The position numbers and the translations under genes were made by a program. Shown here in pieces: positions 11,885 through 21,735 of a stretch of 64,000 nucleotides of DNA; the first letter of the stretch is position 1; every line of letters starts with the position of its first letter. The stretch is taken from contig NC_057863.1 in the NCBI RefSeq assembly GCF_019393635.1, positions 32,141,357 through 32,205,356 of the forward strand, in the 5' to 3' direction. The notes under the pieces were generated by a model that worked only from the letters and a program-made list of their open reading frames with translations, was not told the DNA's origin and searched no databases. The DNA comes from Dromiciops gliroides. Taxonomy: Eukaryota > Chordata > Mammalia > Microbiotheria > Microbiotheriidae.

Positions 11885-11914
11885 CACGTGAAGGGCGCTT
11901 GGCAACTTCACGTG
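11885..11914. promoter_or_regulatory. EIF5A2: Paired CACGTG E-boxes
   Basis: Two palindromic E-boxes at 11885-11890 (within TCACGTGA) and 11909-11914, with start-to-start spacing of 24 bp. They lie close to the CCAAT and GC boxes in the CpG island. USF, MYC/MAX and TFE-family factors bind this motif. Function is inferred. Confidence 0.55.
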
Positions 11915-12329
11915 CCTTCAAATCGCCCATTTCCGGCCTGGGGGCCGTGGTCCGTTGGCCCGGCCGACCCAGGTGACTTCCTAAGTCGGGATCACCGGAC
12001 TCCTTCAAGGCACCGAGCCATTCACTCCTCTCTTGGACCAGCCACCCCGGTCCGTCGACAGTTCCTTGCAGAAGCCACGCCCCCCGGAGGGGGGGGTGTT
12101 AGGGTTCTCGACATGTGACGATGCGCGGAGGGCGGACCGGGTTGTTGCCATGGGAGCAGCATGCGCTGGACCACTGAGCTCTGGGGCGCCTCGGGTCCGC
12201 TTAGCTGACGGTGGGTTCTCCAAGCTGGGAGATGACCCCCCTCCTCTCCCACCTGAAGAAACCCCCGCCCTGGTCCCGCTCTGGTCCCTGTGACTCCCCC
12301 GCAGTGGCCTCAGCCAACTCGGCCTCCCT

Positions 12330-13030
12330 GCCTCTAGGCTCCCCCACTATCCTCCTAAAGTGCAGCGCGTCTGACCCTGTCATGGCGTGACAATGGCAAT
12401 GCCCCACTCAGTGACCTCCAGGGACTCAGATATAAAGCCTACCATCAGCCGGGCCCTTCCTCAGTCTCTTACACCTCACCCACGTCCCTGGAGACACCTT
12501 GATGCTGGCCTCGGGCTCTTTGCACAAGACACTACACTTGCTGGCCCTCTTACTTCCTCCTCCACTTCCTCCTCCTTCTTCTCCTTTTCCTCTTCTCCTC
12601 CTCCCTTCTCCCTCGTCCTCCCTCTCCCCTCGTCCTCCTCTTCCTCCCCTCCTCCTCTCTCCCTCCTCCTCCACCTCCTCCCCTTCCTCCTCTTCTCCCC
12701 TTTTCTTCCCTTCTCCTCTTCATCCCCTTCTCCCCTTCCTCCTCCTCTTCCCCCTCCTCCCCCTTTTCCCCCTGCTTTCCCTCCTCCTCCTTCTCTTTCC
12801 CTTCTTCTCCTCCCCGCCTCTTCACCCCTTTCCTCCTCCCTCACCTCGATTTTTAGTCCTAACCAACGTCCCACCTTTTCCATTTTTCTCTCGAGGCTAG
12901 CTCGTTCCTTCTGCAGTTTACCTCCAGTTTATCCTGTATTTACTTCTTTGCATACTGTCTTCCTCATTGGATTAGGAGCTCCTTGAGGGCAGGAACCTTA
13001 TAATTTTGTCTTTCTTTGGATCCCTGGCAC
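12330..13030 (+). mobile_element. L2 LINE 3' region split by a pyrimidine tract
   Basis: Sense L2: GCGTCTGACCCTGTCA, CCTCCAGGGACTCAGATATAAAG, then CACAAGACACTACACTTGC on the left of the tract. On the right are TATCCTGTATTTAC, AGGAGCTCCTTGAGGGCAGG and CCTGGCACTTCACA. The order matches the L2 3' consensus, so the tract at 12545-12845 expanded inside the element. Confidence 0.8.
12545..12845 (+). repeat. About 300-bp near-pure pyrimidine tract (CCT/CTT-rich)
   Basis: Almost uninterrupted C and T on the plus strand, made of CTC, CTT and CCT units with very few purines. It encodes only serine/proline/leucine-rich or glutamate/arginine/glycine-rich shadow frames of 80-200 codons, none of which is a gene. 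It lies about 1.5 kb upstream of the EIF5A2 start codon. Confidence 0.95.
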
Positions 13031-13079
13031 TTCACATCGTTGCCCTATATGATTAACAAATTTTCTTGACTTCGTAGGC

Positions 13080-13215
13080 TCCCATTTACCTCCTCCACCA
13101 TACCTGTGGCGTTCCCCCAGTAGTATCCTCCCTTCCCCGTCTTCCCCTCCCTTTCTAGTACCTGGTTAGATGTTGTCATTCCCCTCCCCGTAAGGACATA
13201 AGCTCCTAGGGTTAA
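13080..13215 (+). mobile_element. L2 LINE 3' fragment
   Basis: Sense L2 piece with TGTCATTCCCCTCCCCGTAAGGACATAAGCTCCTAGG, cognate to the 'ttgtctccccattagattgtaagctcc' part of L2. It is short and diverged. Confidence 0.5.
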
Positions 13216-13217
13216 CA

Positions 13218-13345
13218 AGCACTTACCTAGCTCTTATTACGTGCCAAGCCCAACACAAGAGCTGGGACTACAAAGAAAGGCGAGACCAACCCTGCTCTCA
13301 AGGAGTTAACGGTCTAACGGGGAGACGTCATGCAAAGACCCATGC
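13218..13345 (-). mobile_element. L2 LINE 3' end (minus strand)
   Basis: Antisense L2 terminus: AACAAGCACTTACCTAGCTC, ATTACGTGCCAAGCCC, GGGACTACAAAGAAAGGCG and CTCAAGGAGTTAACGGTCTAACGGGG, in the order seen in all antisense L2 ends here. Confidence 0.75.
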
Positions 13346-13379
13346 GGGATGACTTGGAGGGCATCTCATAAGGAAGGTG

Positions 13380-13480
13380 CTTAAGTTGCTGCTGACTGAA
13401 TTGCTTGCGTGTATTTGTATCCCTGGCGGTTAGCACAACGCTTGGCACATAGTCAATACTTAAGAATCTAGCTATGTTCC
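13380..13480 (+). mobile_element. L2 LINE 3' tail
   Basis: TTGTATCCCTGGCGGTTAGCACAACGCTTGGCACATAGTCAATACTTAAG is a recognisable sense L2 terminus; it ends near 13470. Confidence 0.65.
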
Positions 13481-13696
13481 GCCAGATCAACCCCTTAGCT
13501 GTAACTCCCCCAACAAACATCCCATCTCTGGAGTTTCCTCTTTGACTTTGCCCAGGCTGGACAGGCTCTCCCTCTGCACATTTTTCTTTTGGAAGACTGA
13601 GCCTCATTCAAGGCTTAGTAGCCTATTACTGCCTCCCACAAGAGGTCTTTCTTGTCGCTCAGTGCCTGTTCTCCGGTTTTAAGCGCCCTTCTCTAC

Positions 13697-14118
13697 TGTG
13701 AGGGAAAAACCATCCTCTTCTCAATAATTCTCAGGAACTCAGCAGATGTGACAAAGGCTTTTATTTCCTTCTCATGAGAAGGAGGCACCTTAGTGTGCAG
13801 CTGATGGGTGCCCCCAATGGAAGCTCACAGGCCCCATTTTAGTCCTTAGTTCCTAGTGTGAAGAGACCCTCCCCCTTTTCATCACTAATTGATTACTCAA
13901 GGGTTACAATCTACTGTAAAGACCAGCTAATCAGAATGCAGGATTCCCAACCCTAATTATTGACCTAATTGAGACCAGCTCCGCTCCTAGAACCATGTGA
14001 TTTTGGTTGCCAGAGGGGAAGGAAAGGATCTGAAACCTTTGTCCTACAAGCAGGTCAGGAGGGGTATGAGTGACTGTTATACCCTCATTGAGAGGAGACA
14101 ACTACCCATTTTCTCACA
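13697..14118 (-). mobile_element. Solo ERV LTR with target-site duplication
   Basis: A 422-bp element with terminal inverted repeats TGTGAG...CTCACA, flanked by a perfect 5-bp duplication TCTAC (13692-13696 and 14119-14123). A minus-strand AATAAA (plus TTTATT at 13760-13765) lies about 63 bp from the minus-strand 3' end, which sets the orientation: long U3, short R-U5. No internal retroviral sequence adjoins it, so it is a solo LTR left by recombination. The ERV family is not identified. Confidence 0.88.
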
Positions 14119-14159
14119 TCTACTGTTTCCCCAATTTACTTTGGGCTTATTTTGTATTT

Positions 14160-14280
14160 AATTATCTGGAGACACATCCCAGATGTAGACTGTGAACTCC
14201 ATGAAGAACAAGGTGTTTGTCCCTCCCAGTGCCTGACACAGTGTGGTACTTAAATACTTCAACTTAATTTCAGATAATGT
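14160..14280 (+). mobile_element. L2 LINE 3' tail
   Basis: TATTTTGTATTTAATTATCTGG, TGTGAACTCCATGAAG and CCCAGTGCCTGACACAGTGTGGTACTTAAATAC follow the L2 3'-end order in sense orientation. Confidence 0.6.
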
Positions 14281-14399
14281 TACAAAAGTACTTTATGACA
14301 CAAATGTAATACCCTACTATGCAGGAACAGGAGTCTCAATTTTCTATCATTGATGGAAGAATCCAAAAGAGTAAAAGTAATCATTTGCTATTCATCATT

Positions 14400-14530
14400 T
14401 ACTATGGTATCAGTTAACAAGCATTTTGTAGGACTTGCTTTGTACCATGCACTGGACTAAGCAGTGAAGATACAAAGAGAGGCAACAAATAGCCCTTGCC
14501 CTCAAGAAACTTACATTCTGATGAGTAAGA
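14400..14530 (-). mobile_element. L2 LINE 3' end (minus strand)
   Basis: AACAAGCATTTTGTAGGAC, TGTACCATGCACTGGACTAAGC, GAAGATACAAAGAGAGGC and CCCTCAAGAAACTTACATTCTGATG are the antisense L2 terminus. Confidence 0.75.
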
Positions 14531-14857
14531 CCACATGAACACAAATAAATAGATATAAATGAATAGCTCTGTACAGAGAAAATGGAAGGTCCTGGACGAG
14601 GCATTGGGATAGGAAAGTTCAGCCACTTCAGAACGTGGTAGCAGCGATTTCTATACTATAGCTAGCCATTGGGAATGTCTACCCTTGGAACCGGAAGGGA
14701 TCTTAGAAGTCATCTAGCAAGACCTCTTGATGCACAAGTTCCCATCTACAATATACCTGCCTGTTTGGGTCATTCAGTCCCAGCTAGGGATGGGGAGCTC
14801 ACTACTTCTGGAGGAACCCCTATTCTACTGTTGGACTGCTCTGACCATATAGTCTTC

Positions 14858-14937
14858 CATATATATATATATCTATATATCTATATCTATATCTATATCT
14901 ATATCTATATCTATATCTATATCTATATATATATCCC
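14858..14937. repeat. (ATATCT)n / (TA)n microsatellite
   Basis: About 80 bp of TA dinucleotides and at least eight TATATC hexamers. It gives periodic isoleucine/tyrosine or tyrosine/arginine shadow frames on both strands. Confidence 0.97.
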
Positions 14938-15008
14938 CACTGTTTGTTGTCAGGTAACTTTCTTTTTTCCTTTCCTTTTCCTTTCTTTTTCTTTTTCTTT
15001 TCTTTTCT

Positions 15009-15149
15009 ATTTTGTGGGGCAATGAGGGTCAAGTGACTTGCCCAAGGTCACACAGCTGGTAAGTGTCAAGTGTCTGAGTCTGCATTTGAACTCAGGTCCT
15101 CCTGAATCCAGGACCCGGTGCTTTATCCACTGCACCACATAGCTGTCCC
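15009..15149 (-). mobile_element. WSINE1-like SINE
   Basis: Antisense copy from GTGGGGCAATGAGGGTCAAG to CATAGCTGTCCC, tail side fused to a CTTTT-rich tract at 14960-15008. It is inserted in the L3 fragment. Confidence 0.9.
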
Positions 15150-15339
15150 TGTCATATAATTTTCAACAATTGGAGCAACAAAATTCTGTCTTCTGGAACA
15201 TCAAGGAAAAATTATCTTCTGCATGACAGTCCTTCAAATATTTTAGGATGACAATCATGCCTCTCTCTTAGTTCACCTTTTCTTCTCCAGGCTAAACTTC
15301 CCCAATTCCTTCACCTATTTTCACTTGTTTTACCATCCT

Positions 15340-15500
15340 AATTAAGTGACCCAAGGCAACGTTTCAGCCTCTCTGTGTTTCATTACCTTATCTGTAAAAG
15401 CATGATAATAATACCTGTAATATCTGTCTCCCAGAGTGGTTCTGAGGATAAAATTAGATCTTGGATGTAAAATGCTTTCCAAACCTTAAAGCACAACATG
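15340..15500 (+). mobile_element. MIR SINE 3' part
   Basis: TTTCAGCCTCTCTGTGTTTCATTACC, ATCTGTAAAAG, ATAATAATACCTGTAATATC, CAGAGTGGTTCTGAGGATAAAATTAGAT and TGCTTTCCAAACCTTAAAG follow the MIR 3' order in sense orientation. 15500-16040 beyond it shows nothing I can assign. Confidence 0.75.
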
Positions 15501-16039
15501 TCACTTATTGTTCTTTGTCCATCATTTAAAAGAAGATTGATGACATCATGAAGTGATGTTTTGACTTGCCCATGAATTGGATTAAAGGGAGGCAGAATTG
15601 CACCAAGTCATCAGCCTCATTTTCTCTTCCAGAGTCATCAAAAGTCCAGTGGCAAGACCAAAGTCAAAATGACTGGTGATGGGCTGGGATGCAGTGGATA
15701 ACATTGGCATCTTCCATGTCTGACTAAGCTCTAAGCACTCCACAGGGCCTGATTTAACTGCCTTCATAGCTGTTGGAACAAACTGTTCTCATCCACCTAT
15801 TCTTCAGGGGGAGTCTTCACTTGCTTAGAGGAGACATTCCCCAACTTGCAGACAAGTTTGAGGTCTCTTTGTTACCTCCAACATGGCTTAGCCCATCTGC
15901 CCAGGTGTTATTACCTGTGTCTTGGCTGCTGCACATGATACAACTTCTTGGAGCCACAGGTAAGAGCTGGGTGAAGATGTACCCCAAAGATGGACAAGAA
16001 GCTCTCACACCAGAGGTACTAGCCCTCCCTGAACACCCC

Positions 16040-16079
16040 ATTTCAGTCATTTCTATCGTGAAGCTTACAATCTAGTAGG

Positions 16080-16119
<40 letters not shown>

Positions 16120-16705
16120 TTGGTCCAAATATTGGCTCCTCCCAAATATAGGGCAACACCAAATAATTTAAGAGCTTTTGGAAAGGATACCATACAGATT
16201 ATATACAGAAAAATAATGTTGGTTATATAGGCTACAGCCAGGTTTTCAGTTCAGATCTGGGGAGGGGAAATGCAGCCTATAGTCAGACCACTATGGTAAC
16301 CATAATATGAAATAATACATGATGAGTGGAAAAGAAAAGGGCTTTATGAGGTCTGAGGTGGGGGGAGGGGGTAAGGGAAGGCTTCATGGAGAAGATGGAA
16401 TTGAAATGGCCTTTAAAGTATGGATGGGATTTCCTTGGGTAGAGATGTGGAAGAGAGGGCAATGCAGGCAATAGGGATTAGCCAAAGTACGATATGGAGG
16501 TCAGGCAACACAAGTCAAGTTTGGAAGATGAATAGTTCAATTCAGCTGAAGTTATAGTGAAGTAGAATTGTTTGGAAAGGCAGGGCTGGTGCCAGATTGT
16601 GGAGAACCTTGAATACCGGGCAGCAAGGGTGCCTAGAGGCCACAGGAAACCACTGAAGGATTTTGAGCAAGGAGTAAATGATTGAATCTATGCAAAAGGA
16701 AAATT
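16040..16705 (-). mobile_element. L2 LINE 3' half (minus strand)
   Basis: Antisense L2 starting GAAGCTTACAATCTAGTAGGG, broken by (TA)n at 16085-16117. It continues through GAGAATGGAATTGAAATGGCC-type sequence to CCAGATTGTGGAGAACCTTGAATACC and CACTGAAGGATTTTGAGCAAGGAG. Order and content match the other antisense L2 copies. Confidence 0.75.
16085..16117. repeat. (TA)n microsatellite
   Basis: About 32 bp of perfect TA repeats inside the L2 fragment. Confidence 0.97.
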
Positions 16706-16710
16706 AATTT

Positions 16711-16862
16711 GGGGGCAGGTAGGTGGCACAGTGGATAGAGCATCGGCCCTGGAGTCAGGAGGACCTGAGTTCAAATATGGCCTCAGACACTTAACACTGA
16801 CTAGCTATGTGACCTTGGGCAAGTCACTTAACTCCAACTGCCTCACCAAAAAAAAAAAAAAA
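16711..16862 (+). mobile_element. WSINE1-like SINE
   Basis: Full-length sense copy ending in a long A tail. AAAGGAAAATTAATTT precedes it and AAAGGAAGATTAATTT follows it: a 16-bp target-site duplication with one mismatch. Confidence 0.94.
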
Positions 16863-17669
16863 GGAAGATTAATTTTACTACTCTATAATGATCAATCACA
16901 TAATTATATAGTGGATCACACATAATTATAAAGAGGATTAAATGAGTTATTTGTAAAAAGTACACAATGCTGGGCATATAATTGGTGCTATGCAAGTACT
17001 CATTCCCTCTTCTCTCCTCTCTTCCCCTCAGATGACACCGCATCCCTGACTATCCTTTTTAGCGCTGGCTATATTTCATTTAAATAGCTGCCTCTCTCCC
17101 CTCCTGCACACACTCTGAAGTGTATGGGATATATGGGGTCTTCAACAGGACTAGAACCTCTGGTGTGAGGGCTTGCTGAGCTCTTTTCAGGACTTCAGCC
17201 ACAGCTCAGGAGAACTCTTCGTTGATGTGTATCTACCCCAAGCATGGTGGAATGGGTGGATGAGAACAATCTATTCCAATGGCCATGGAGGTGTCTGAAA
17301 TAAGCACTGTGGAATGCTTAGAGCTTGGCCAGGCATGAAAAATGCCAAGGTCATCCATTGCATCCTGGGCCATCATTGGTCATCATGACTTGTCTTGCCA
17401 CTGGACTTTGATGACTCTGGAAGAGAGAGTGAGGCTAATGACTGTGCAACTCTGCCTCAATTAATTCCAATTCATGTACAAGTCAAGATATCACTTACAT
17501 GATACCATTGGGTGGCTTTGAAAATGAAATACAAACAATAACAAGAGGAAAACCTAGACATGAACCAAACTTGATATTGTCCCCAGGGTTTTTTGATGAG
17601 ATGGGGAAACATGAACCAAAAACAATGAGAAAAAAACATGAACTGTCTCTTTGGAAATAGGGTTCCCTG

Positions 17670-17775
17670 GGTGAGCTCCTTGAGGTCATGGACAATATTT
17701 TGCTTTTATTGGTATCCCCAGTTCTTAGCATAGTGCCTGGCATAAATAGTAGGCACTTAATAAAGATTTTCTGAC
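17670..17775 (+). mobile_element. L2 LINE 3' tail
   Basis: GAGCTCCTTGAGGTCATGGAC, GGTATCCCCAGTTCTTAGCATAGTGCCTGGCATAAATAG and CACTTAATAAAG make a clear sense L2 terminus. 16870-17660 before it has nothing I can assign. Confidence 0.8.
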
Positions 17776-17884
17776 AGCTATACTCTTTAAAAAAACTCTG
17801 CCCATTGCTTCCATTTCCTTTCTTCTCACTCCTCAATCCTTTGTCCTCTGGCTTCTTATTTCATCATTCAACTGAAACTGCTCT

Positions 17885-18115
17885 CTTTGAAATATGTTGT
17901 TTTCCAGTCATGCCCAACTTTTTGTGAGACTGTTTGGGGTTTTCTTCCCAAAGATACTGGAGTGGTTTGCCATTTCCTTCATCAGCTCATTCGACAGATG
18001 AAGAAACTGAGACAAACAGGGTTAAATGAATTGTTCACACAACTAGGAAGTGTCTGAGGCTGCATTTGAACCCAGGTCTTCCTGATTCCAGGTCTGGTGA
18101 CCTATCCACTGTTTG
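17885..18115 (-). mobile_element. MAR1-type core-SINE (RTE-tailed)
   Basis: Antisense copy: GTTGTTTTCCAGTCATGCCCAAC (RTE-like tail), AAGATACTGGAGTGGTTTGCCATTTCC, the core GAAGAAACTGAGACAAACAGGGTTAAATGA, and TGCATTTGAACCCAGGTCTTCCTG at the tRNA-derived head. The tail resembles that of BovB/RTE-mobilised SINEs. Confidence 0.82.
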
Positions 18116-18149
18116 CCCACAATATCCCTTGAATCTGATGCCTTCTCTC

Positions 18150-18530
18150 TGGTCATACAGGGACCGTCTCAGCTCATCCTCCCATCACTACTCTAGGATT
18201 ATTGCAATGGGCTCATCATTAGACTCTGCCTCAAGTCTCTCCCCACTCCAGTCTAACCTTCACACAAATTGCCAAAGTGAATTTGATTAAGTGCAGTTTA
18301 GATTATGTCATCCCCTTACTCAACAAACTCCAGTAGCTCCTTCTTGACTCCAGAATCAAATAGAAACTGGAATTTTAAGCCCTTTACAATTTGGCTCCAA
18401 CCTACCCTTTCAGCCTCATTACACTTTTTTTTTGTTTTGTTTTTCATACTTCATGCTCCTGCCAAACTCCAGTTACTCCTTCACGTACCACTAGCTCTTT
18501 GTGTCAGAAGCTGTTTGAAAAGTCAAGAAA
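18150..18530 (+). mobile_element. L2 LINE ORF2 C-terminal/3' region
   Basis: Sense L2: ACTCCAGTCTAACCTTCACACAAATTGCC, TTATGTCATCCCCTTACTCAACAAACTCC, GACTCCAGAATCAAATAG and TTTAAGCCCTTTACAATTTGGC track the L2 region between the ORF2 end and the 3'UTR. The small open frames here are remnants of it. Confidence 0.82.
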
Positions 18531-18589
18531 ATGAGGATTAATTAAGCCTTTGAATTTGGTGATAATAAACTGATCAGTAACCTCCCAAG

Positions 18590-19110
18590 GAGTGTTTCAG
18601 CAGTTCTGTGTCCATGGAAGCCAGTTTGAGTAGAAGGGAAAGCACTGAATACACAAGCAAGAGGAGAGCAATTAGAATGTAGTTTGTCAATGTCTTTTAA
18701 AATGTGGAAGCTGATGCTGATCACAGTGCTCCAGATGTGGTCTGACAAATGCAGTAGAATGAAACCCTTCCTTCCTTTTAGCTTGGCAATACAATAAAAG
18801 AAAGCGCCATTATGGGCTCCAGCTAAGTTTGGGATCAAGCAGAAGCCCAAGCAATAAATTACAAAGATCTTCCCTAGCCTGTATTTTTACAGTTGTGTTT
18901 TTTTTAAAGACTCGAATGAAGGATTTTATCCTAGTTAAATTCCATCTTCTTGGTTTCAGCTCCAATATTCCAGTCTCTTGAGGTCATCTTGTATGTGTAT
19001 TCAGTCATCTATCACATTAGTTATCTTGTCCAGTTTTGTTCTTGATGAATAGACCATCTCTGTACTTACCTAAGTCATGGTCATTAATAAAATACGAAAC
19101 AATGGCCTAC
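18590..19110 (-). mobile_element. L3/CR1 LINE fragment (minus strand)
   Basis: GTTTGTCAATGTCTTTTAAAATGTGG, ACAGTGCTCCAGATGTGGTCTGACAAATGCAG and TTCCAGTCTCTTGAGGTCATCTTG match antisense L3/CR1 sequence. It is diverged and truncated. Confidence 0.72.
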
Positions 19111-19139
19111 ATAAGGCTTTAAGGTTAACAAAGCAGTTC

Positions 19140-19320
19140 AATTAAGCTCATCTACCAGGCATTTATTACATTTCTACTCTGCCCCAGATGCTGGGTTAGA
19201 CACTGGGGATACAAAGACAAAAATAGATCTTGCCCTCGGAGAGCTTGCATTCTATAGGGAGGGAGAAGATGGGGATGGGAGCAACATTAACCCAGATAAG
19301 TAAATGCAATAGATGTGTAA
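19140..19320 (-). mobile_element. L2 LINE 3' end (minus strand)
   Basis: CAGGCATTTATTACATTTC, GATGCTGGGTTAGACACTGGGGATACAAAGAC and GCCCTCGGAGAGCTTGCATTCTATAGGG form the antisense L2 terminus. 19330-19960 holds nothing I recognise apart from a C-run at 19490-19503 and a short imperfect duplication (AAGTACTCAAAGG units) near 19747-19800. Confidence 0.75.
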
Positions 19321-19959
19321 GCTTAATATGAAGTCATTGTTTCCCATGGTCTTGGCTGGATCCTGAGAGCTAACCTACCAATGGCCCCATGATGCAGAGA
19401 ATGAAGAATGGATTTGAAGGTAGAGGACCTCTGGTAAGACCTGAGCTCTGCCCATTAATTCCTATATGGAGTAGGGCAAATTATGCAACCCCCCCCCCCG
19501 CCCCGAGTTTTCTCATTTCATAATGATGAGGGTGAATTAGTAGACTTCTAAGGCCCTTCCGGGCCTAAATATTTGGTCCAATGAGGGTTATTTTTTCCCC
19601 TTTGGTTCTACTTGGAATTGCTCTAGGAAGTTTCCAAAATAAAGCTTGAGTATAGCTTTTGTGGGATACCCTTTATTTCTCCTCACAGAAAATTCACAGT
19701 GTGCAAAGGATTCCCAAGAGCCTGTAAACAAACACAAGAAGATAGGAAGTACTCAAAGGGAACAGGGAAGTACTCAAAGGAAACACTCAAAGGGAACAGA
19801 TCTTGGGTGTGTTTTAGGGCAAACCTTGAAAAAATCCCTCCCTGGTTATATTTTTTTCCTTGCACCCTGTTGATTCTCCTTAATTATTAAGGTGTATTCA
19901 AGCATTACTTTATACAGTTGGGTAGGAAGGCCATGTTGTTTGAACTCCTAGCTTCTAAA

Positions 19960-20100
19960 GGAGATGGAGCTGATAATATACCATGCTGGCCTCAGGAATT
20001 GGGGTTTGAGTCCTGCTCCGAATACACTGGCTTTGCAATCCTGGACAAGTCACTTCATTTTGCAGAGTTCTGGGCAACTCTCTCTCTCTTTTCTGCTTAA
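19960..20100 (+). mobile_element. MIR-type SINE fragment
   Basis: GGGGTTTGAGTCCTGCTCCGAATACACTGGC and CAATCCTGGACAAGTCACTTCATTTTG match the MIR core in sense orientation. It runs into the CA repeat. Confidence 0.6.
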
Positions 20101-20105
20101 ATTCA

Positions 20106-20107
<2 letters not shown>

Positions 20108-20161
<54 letters not shown>

Positions 20162-20254
20162 TTTTACATATATGTATATACTTACATATACATATATGCA
20201 TAGTGTATATAATATATAGTATATGTAGTATATATTTGTATGTGTATGTGTGTG

Positions 20255-20285
<31 letters not shown>

Positions 20286-20290
20286 ACATT
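20108..20290. repeat. (CA)n followed by TA/TG-rich microsatellite
   Basis: About 50 bp of perfect CA repeats and then about 130 bp of mixed TATA/TGTG repeats. It produces isoleucine/tyrosine/valine/cysteine-repeat shadow frames only. Confidence 0.97.
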
Positions 20291-20669
20291 AAAGGTATTT
20301 TTAGCAAACTTTATAAGACTAGACATTTCAGCAGAGTTGTATTTTTCTCCCTGGAGTTTCTCATACTGTTGAAATCACAGGTTCCATCAAAAGCTCATTA
20401 GGAGTCAACAATGTGCTTCTTTTTTTTTTAAAGCTAGATGTGTGATTTCCCTGGCATGAAGAAATCCTAGTAAGGTAACTCCCTCTATCAGTGAAGGTTG
20501 GCACCTTCTCTGCCCAGAGCACCAAGAGGTTACAGGACATGCCTAGGATTCCACAGCCTATGTGGGTCAGAACTTGAACTCTTTCTGACTCAGGGACCAT
20601 CTTGCTGCCCATTCCTCTGCACTGGTTCTCAAACAGTGTGTTGTGGCAGCCCCCCTCCCCCCCCTCCCA

Positions 20670-21241
20670 AAGCCACTGTTGCCTTCAGTGCTGGGAATAT
20701 AAAGATAAAACATGGCAGAGTCATGTGGTTTACATTCTGATATGGATGATGCTACGTGTTAGACAGCTAAGTATGTTAAAAAGTTCATTATTCTGGGGCA
20801 AGATTTGTCTAGACATATACAAAGAACTTCAGAAAAATCTGAGGAGGGAGAAAACATTCTGCTTGGGTCAGAAATCAAAGGAACAGAAGAGACAATGCAT
20901 TCTAGGCCTGGAGGCTTATGCAGATACGCAGAGATAAGTGACACTATGTTAAATGTAGGGAACAACCAGCAATGTAGTTTGGCAGGAACATCATGTACAA
21001 GAAATAGAGGATTATGTAAAAAAAAAGCCTGGAAAGGAGGTTGGAGCCAGACTGTGGAGGGCCTGAAATGTCAGGGTCAGGAGTCTCTATTTTATCTGAA
21101 AAGCAACAGGCAGTCCCTGAAGATTTTTGTGTAGGGCAATGATAGATTCAATTGTGTGCATTTTAGGAAGACTGTATTGTGGTCATATGATGGATAGATT
21201 GAAGAAGGGAAAGACCGGGGGCTGCGATGTTTAAAATCTAA
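20670..21241 (-). mobile_element. L2 LINE (minus strand), left part
   Basis: Antisense L2 from GTGCTGGGAATATAAAGATAAAAC through GGAGCCAGACTGTGGAGGGCCTGAAATG, GGCAGTCCCTGAAGATTTTTGTG and AGGAAGACTGTATTGTG to GAAAGACCGGGGGCTG. The element stops at the ERV and resumes at 23012. Confidence 0.78.
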
Positions 21242-21735
21242 TGTGTGGTCGCCTTATCTGCCTCCTCCCCACAGTGTTTGTGTGTGTGTGTTTGGGGGGT
21301 AGAACTAACTAAGTTTACTGATAAATCTGGCAACAATTTAGGCTTTTAAGCATTTATTAAAGTATATTACGGGTTAGCCAAGAGAGAGAGAGAAAGCCAC
21401 CTTCATCTATTAATCCATGCTTCTAAAGAGAACATGTGAAGTTCTGAAAGTTAGGAGATCTGTCTACCCTGCTTGCTTCTTCTGCCACATGCCGATTCCT
21501 GAACGAAAAAGGCCAATCCTCCCTTTATTACAATGGAAGTTTCCTGTGGGACCTGAAGAGGGGTGGTTCCCACACATAGCTTCAAATTAATTGGCTGGTC
21601 CATTGATTGACATGACTTAAAGGCAGTCTATGAATAGACATAAGTTCTGGACACCAAACCACATGTTTGCTAGGGGGCGGGGCCCTGGTTCTCACAATGC
21701 CTTTCTCAGCAGGGGGTGGTACCCTGATTCTCACA
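21242..21735 (-). mobile_element. 3' LTR of an ERV (minus orientation)
   Basis: A roughly 494-bp LTR, TG...CA bounded, with minus-strand AATAAA (plus TTTATT at 21353-21358). Adjacent on the right, plus-strand CTCCCCCCT (21736-21744) is a polypurine tract on the minus strand, exactly where a PPT should abut the U3 of a 3' LTR. It shares TGGTCGCC, ATTTATTAA and a GAGAGAGA block with the LTR at 27740-28070, so the two belong to related families. It carries no readable protein. Confidence 0.78.

Larger units (their letters stand above)
10680..12200. promoter_or_regulatory. EIF5A2: CpG island over the EIF5A2 promoter and first coding exon
   Basis: About 1.5 kb of very GC-rich, CpG-dense sequence in a window that is otherwise AT-rich and CpG-poor. 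It covers the ATG-containing exon and extends about 1.1 kb upstream of the start codon. Such islands usually mark promoters of broadly expressed genes. Open frames of 100-380 codons in this block on both strands are compositional shadows: high GC removes stop codons. The first, presumably non-coding exon of EIF5A2 should lie here but I cannot place the start site from sequence alone. Confidence 0.9.
14670..15330 (-). mobile_element. L3/CR1 LINE 3' region (minus strand), interrupted
   Basis: Left part CCGGAAGGGATCTTAGAAGTCATCTAG and right part CAGTCCTTCAAATATTTTAGGATG...CTTCTCCAGGCTAAACTTCCCC match the antisense L3/CR1 3' region. The middle is taken up by a simple repeat (14858-14937), a CTTTT-rich tract and a WSINE (15009-15149). 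Confidence 0.7.

Noticed and set aside
10746..11976. Long plus-strand and minus-strand open frames (up to 381 codons) in the CpG island
   Set aside because: They are proline/arginine/glycine-rich, overlap each other in several frames and the EIF5A2 exon; the length is explained by high GC content removing stop codons.
12387..12986. A 199-codon serine/proline-rich frame and glutamate/arginine-rich frames opposite it
   Set aside because: Translation of the pyrimidine tract; low complexity with no domain.
14669..15032. Frames with isoleucine-tyrosine or tyrosine-arginine repeats
   Set aside because: Products of the ATATCT/TA microsatellite.
20108..20326. Cysteine-valine and histidine-threonine repeat frames
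   Set aside because: Products of CA/TG dinucleotide repeats.
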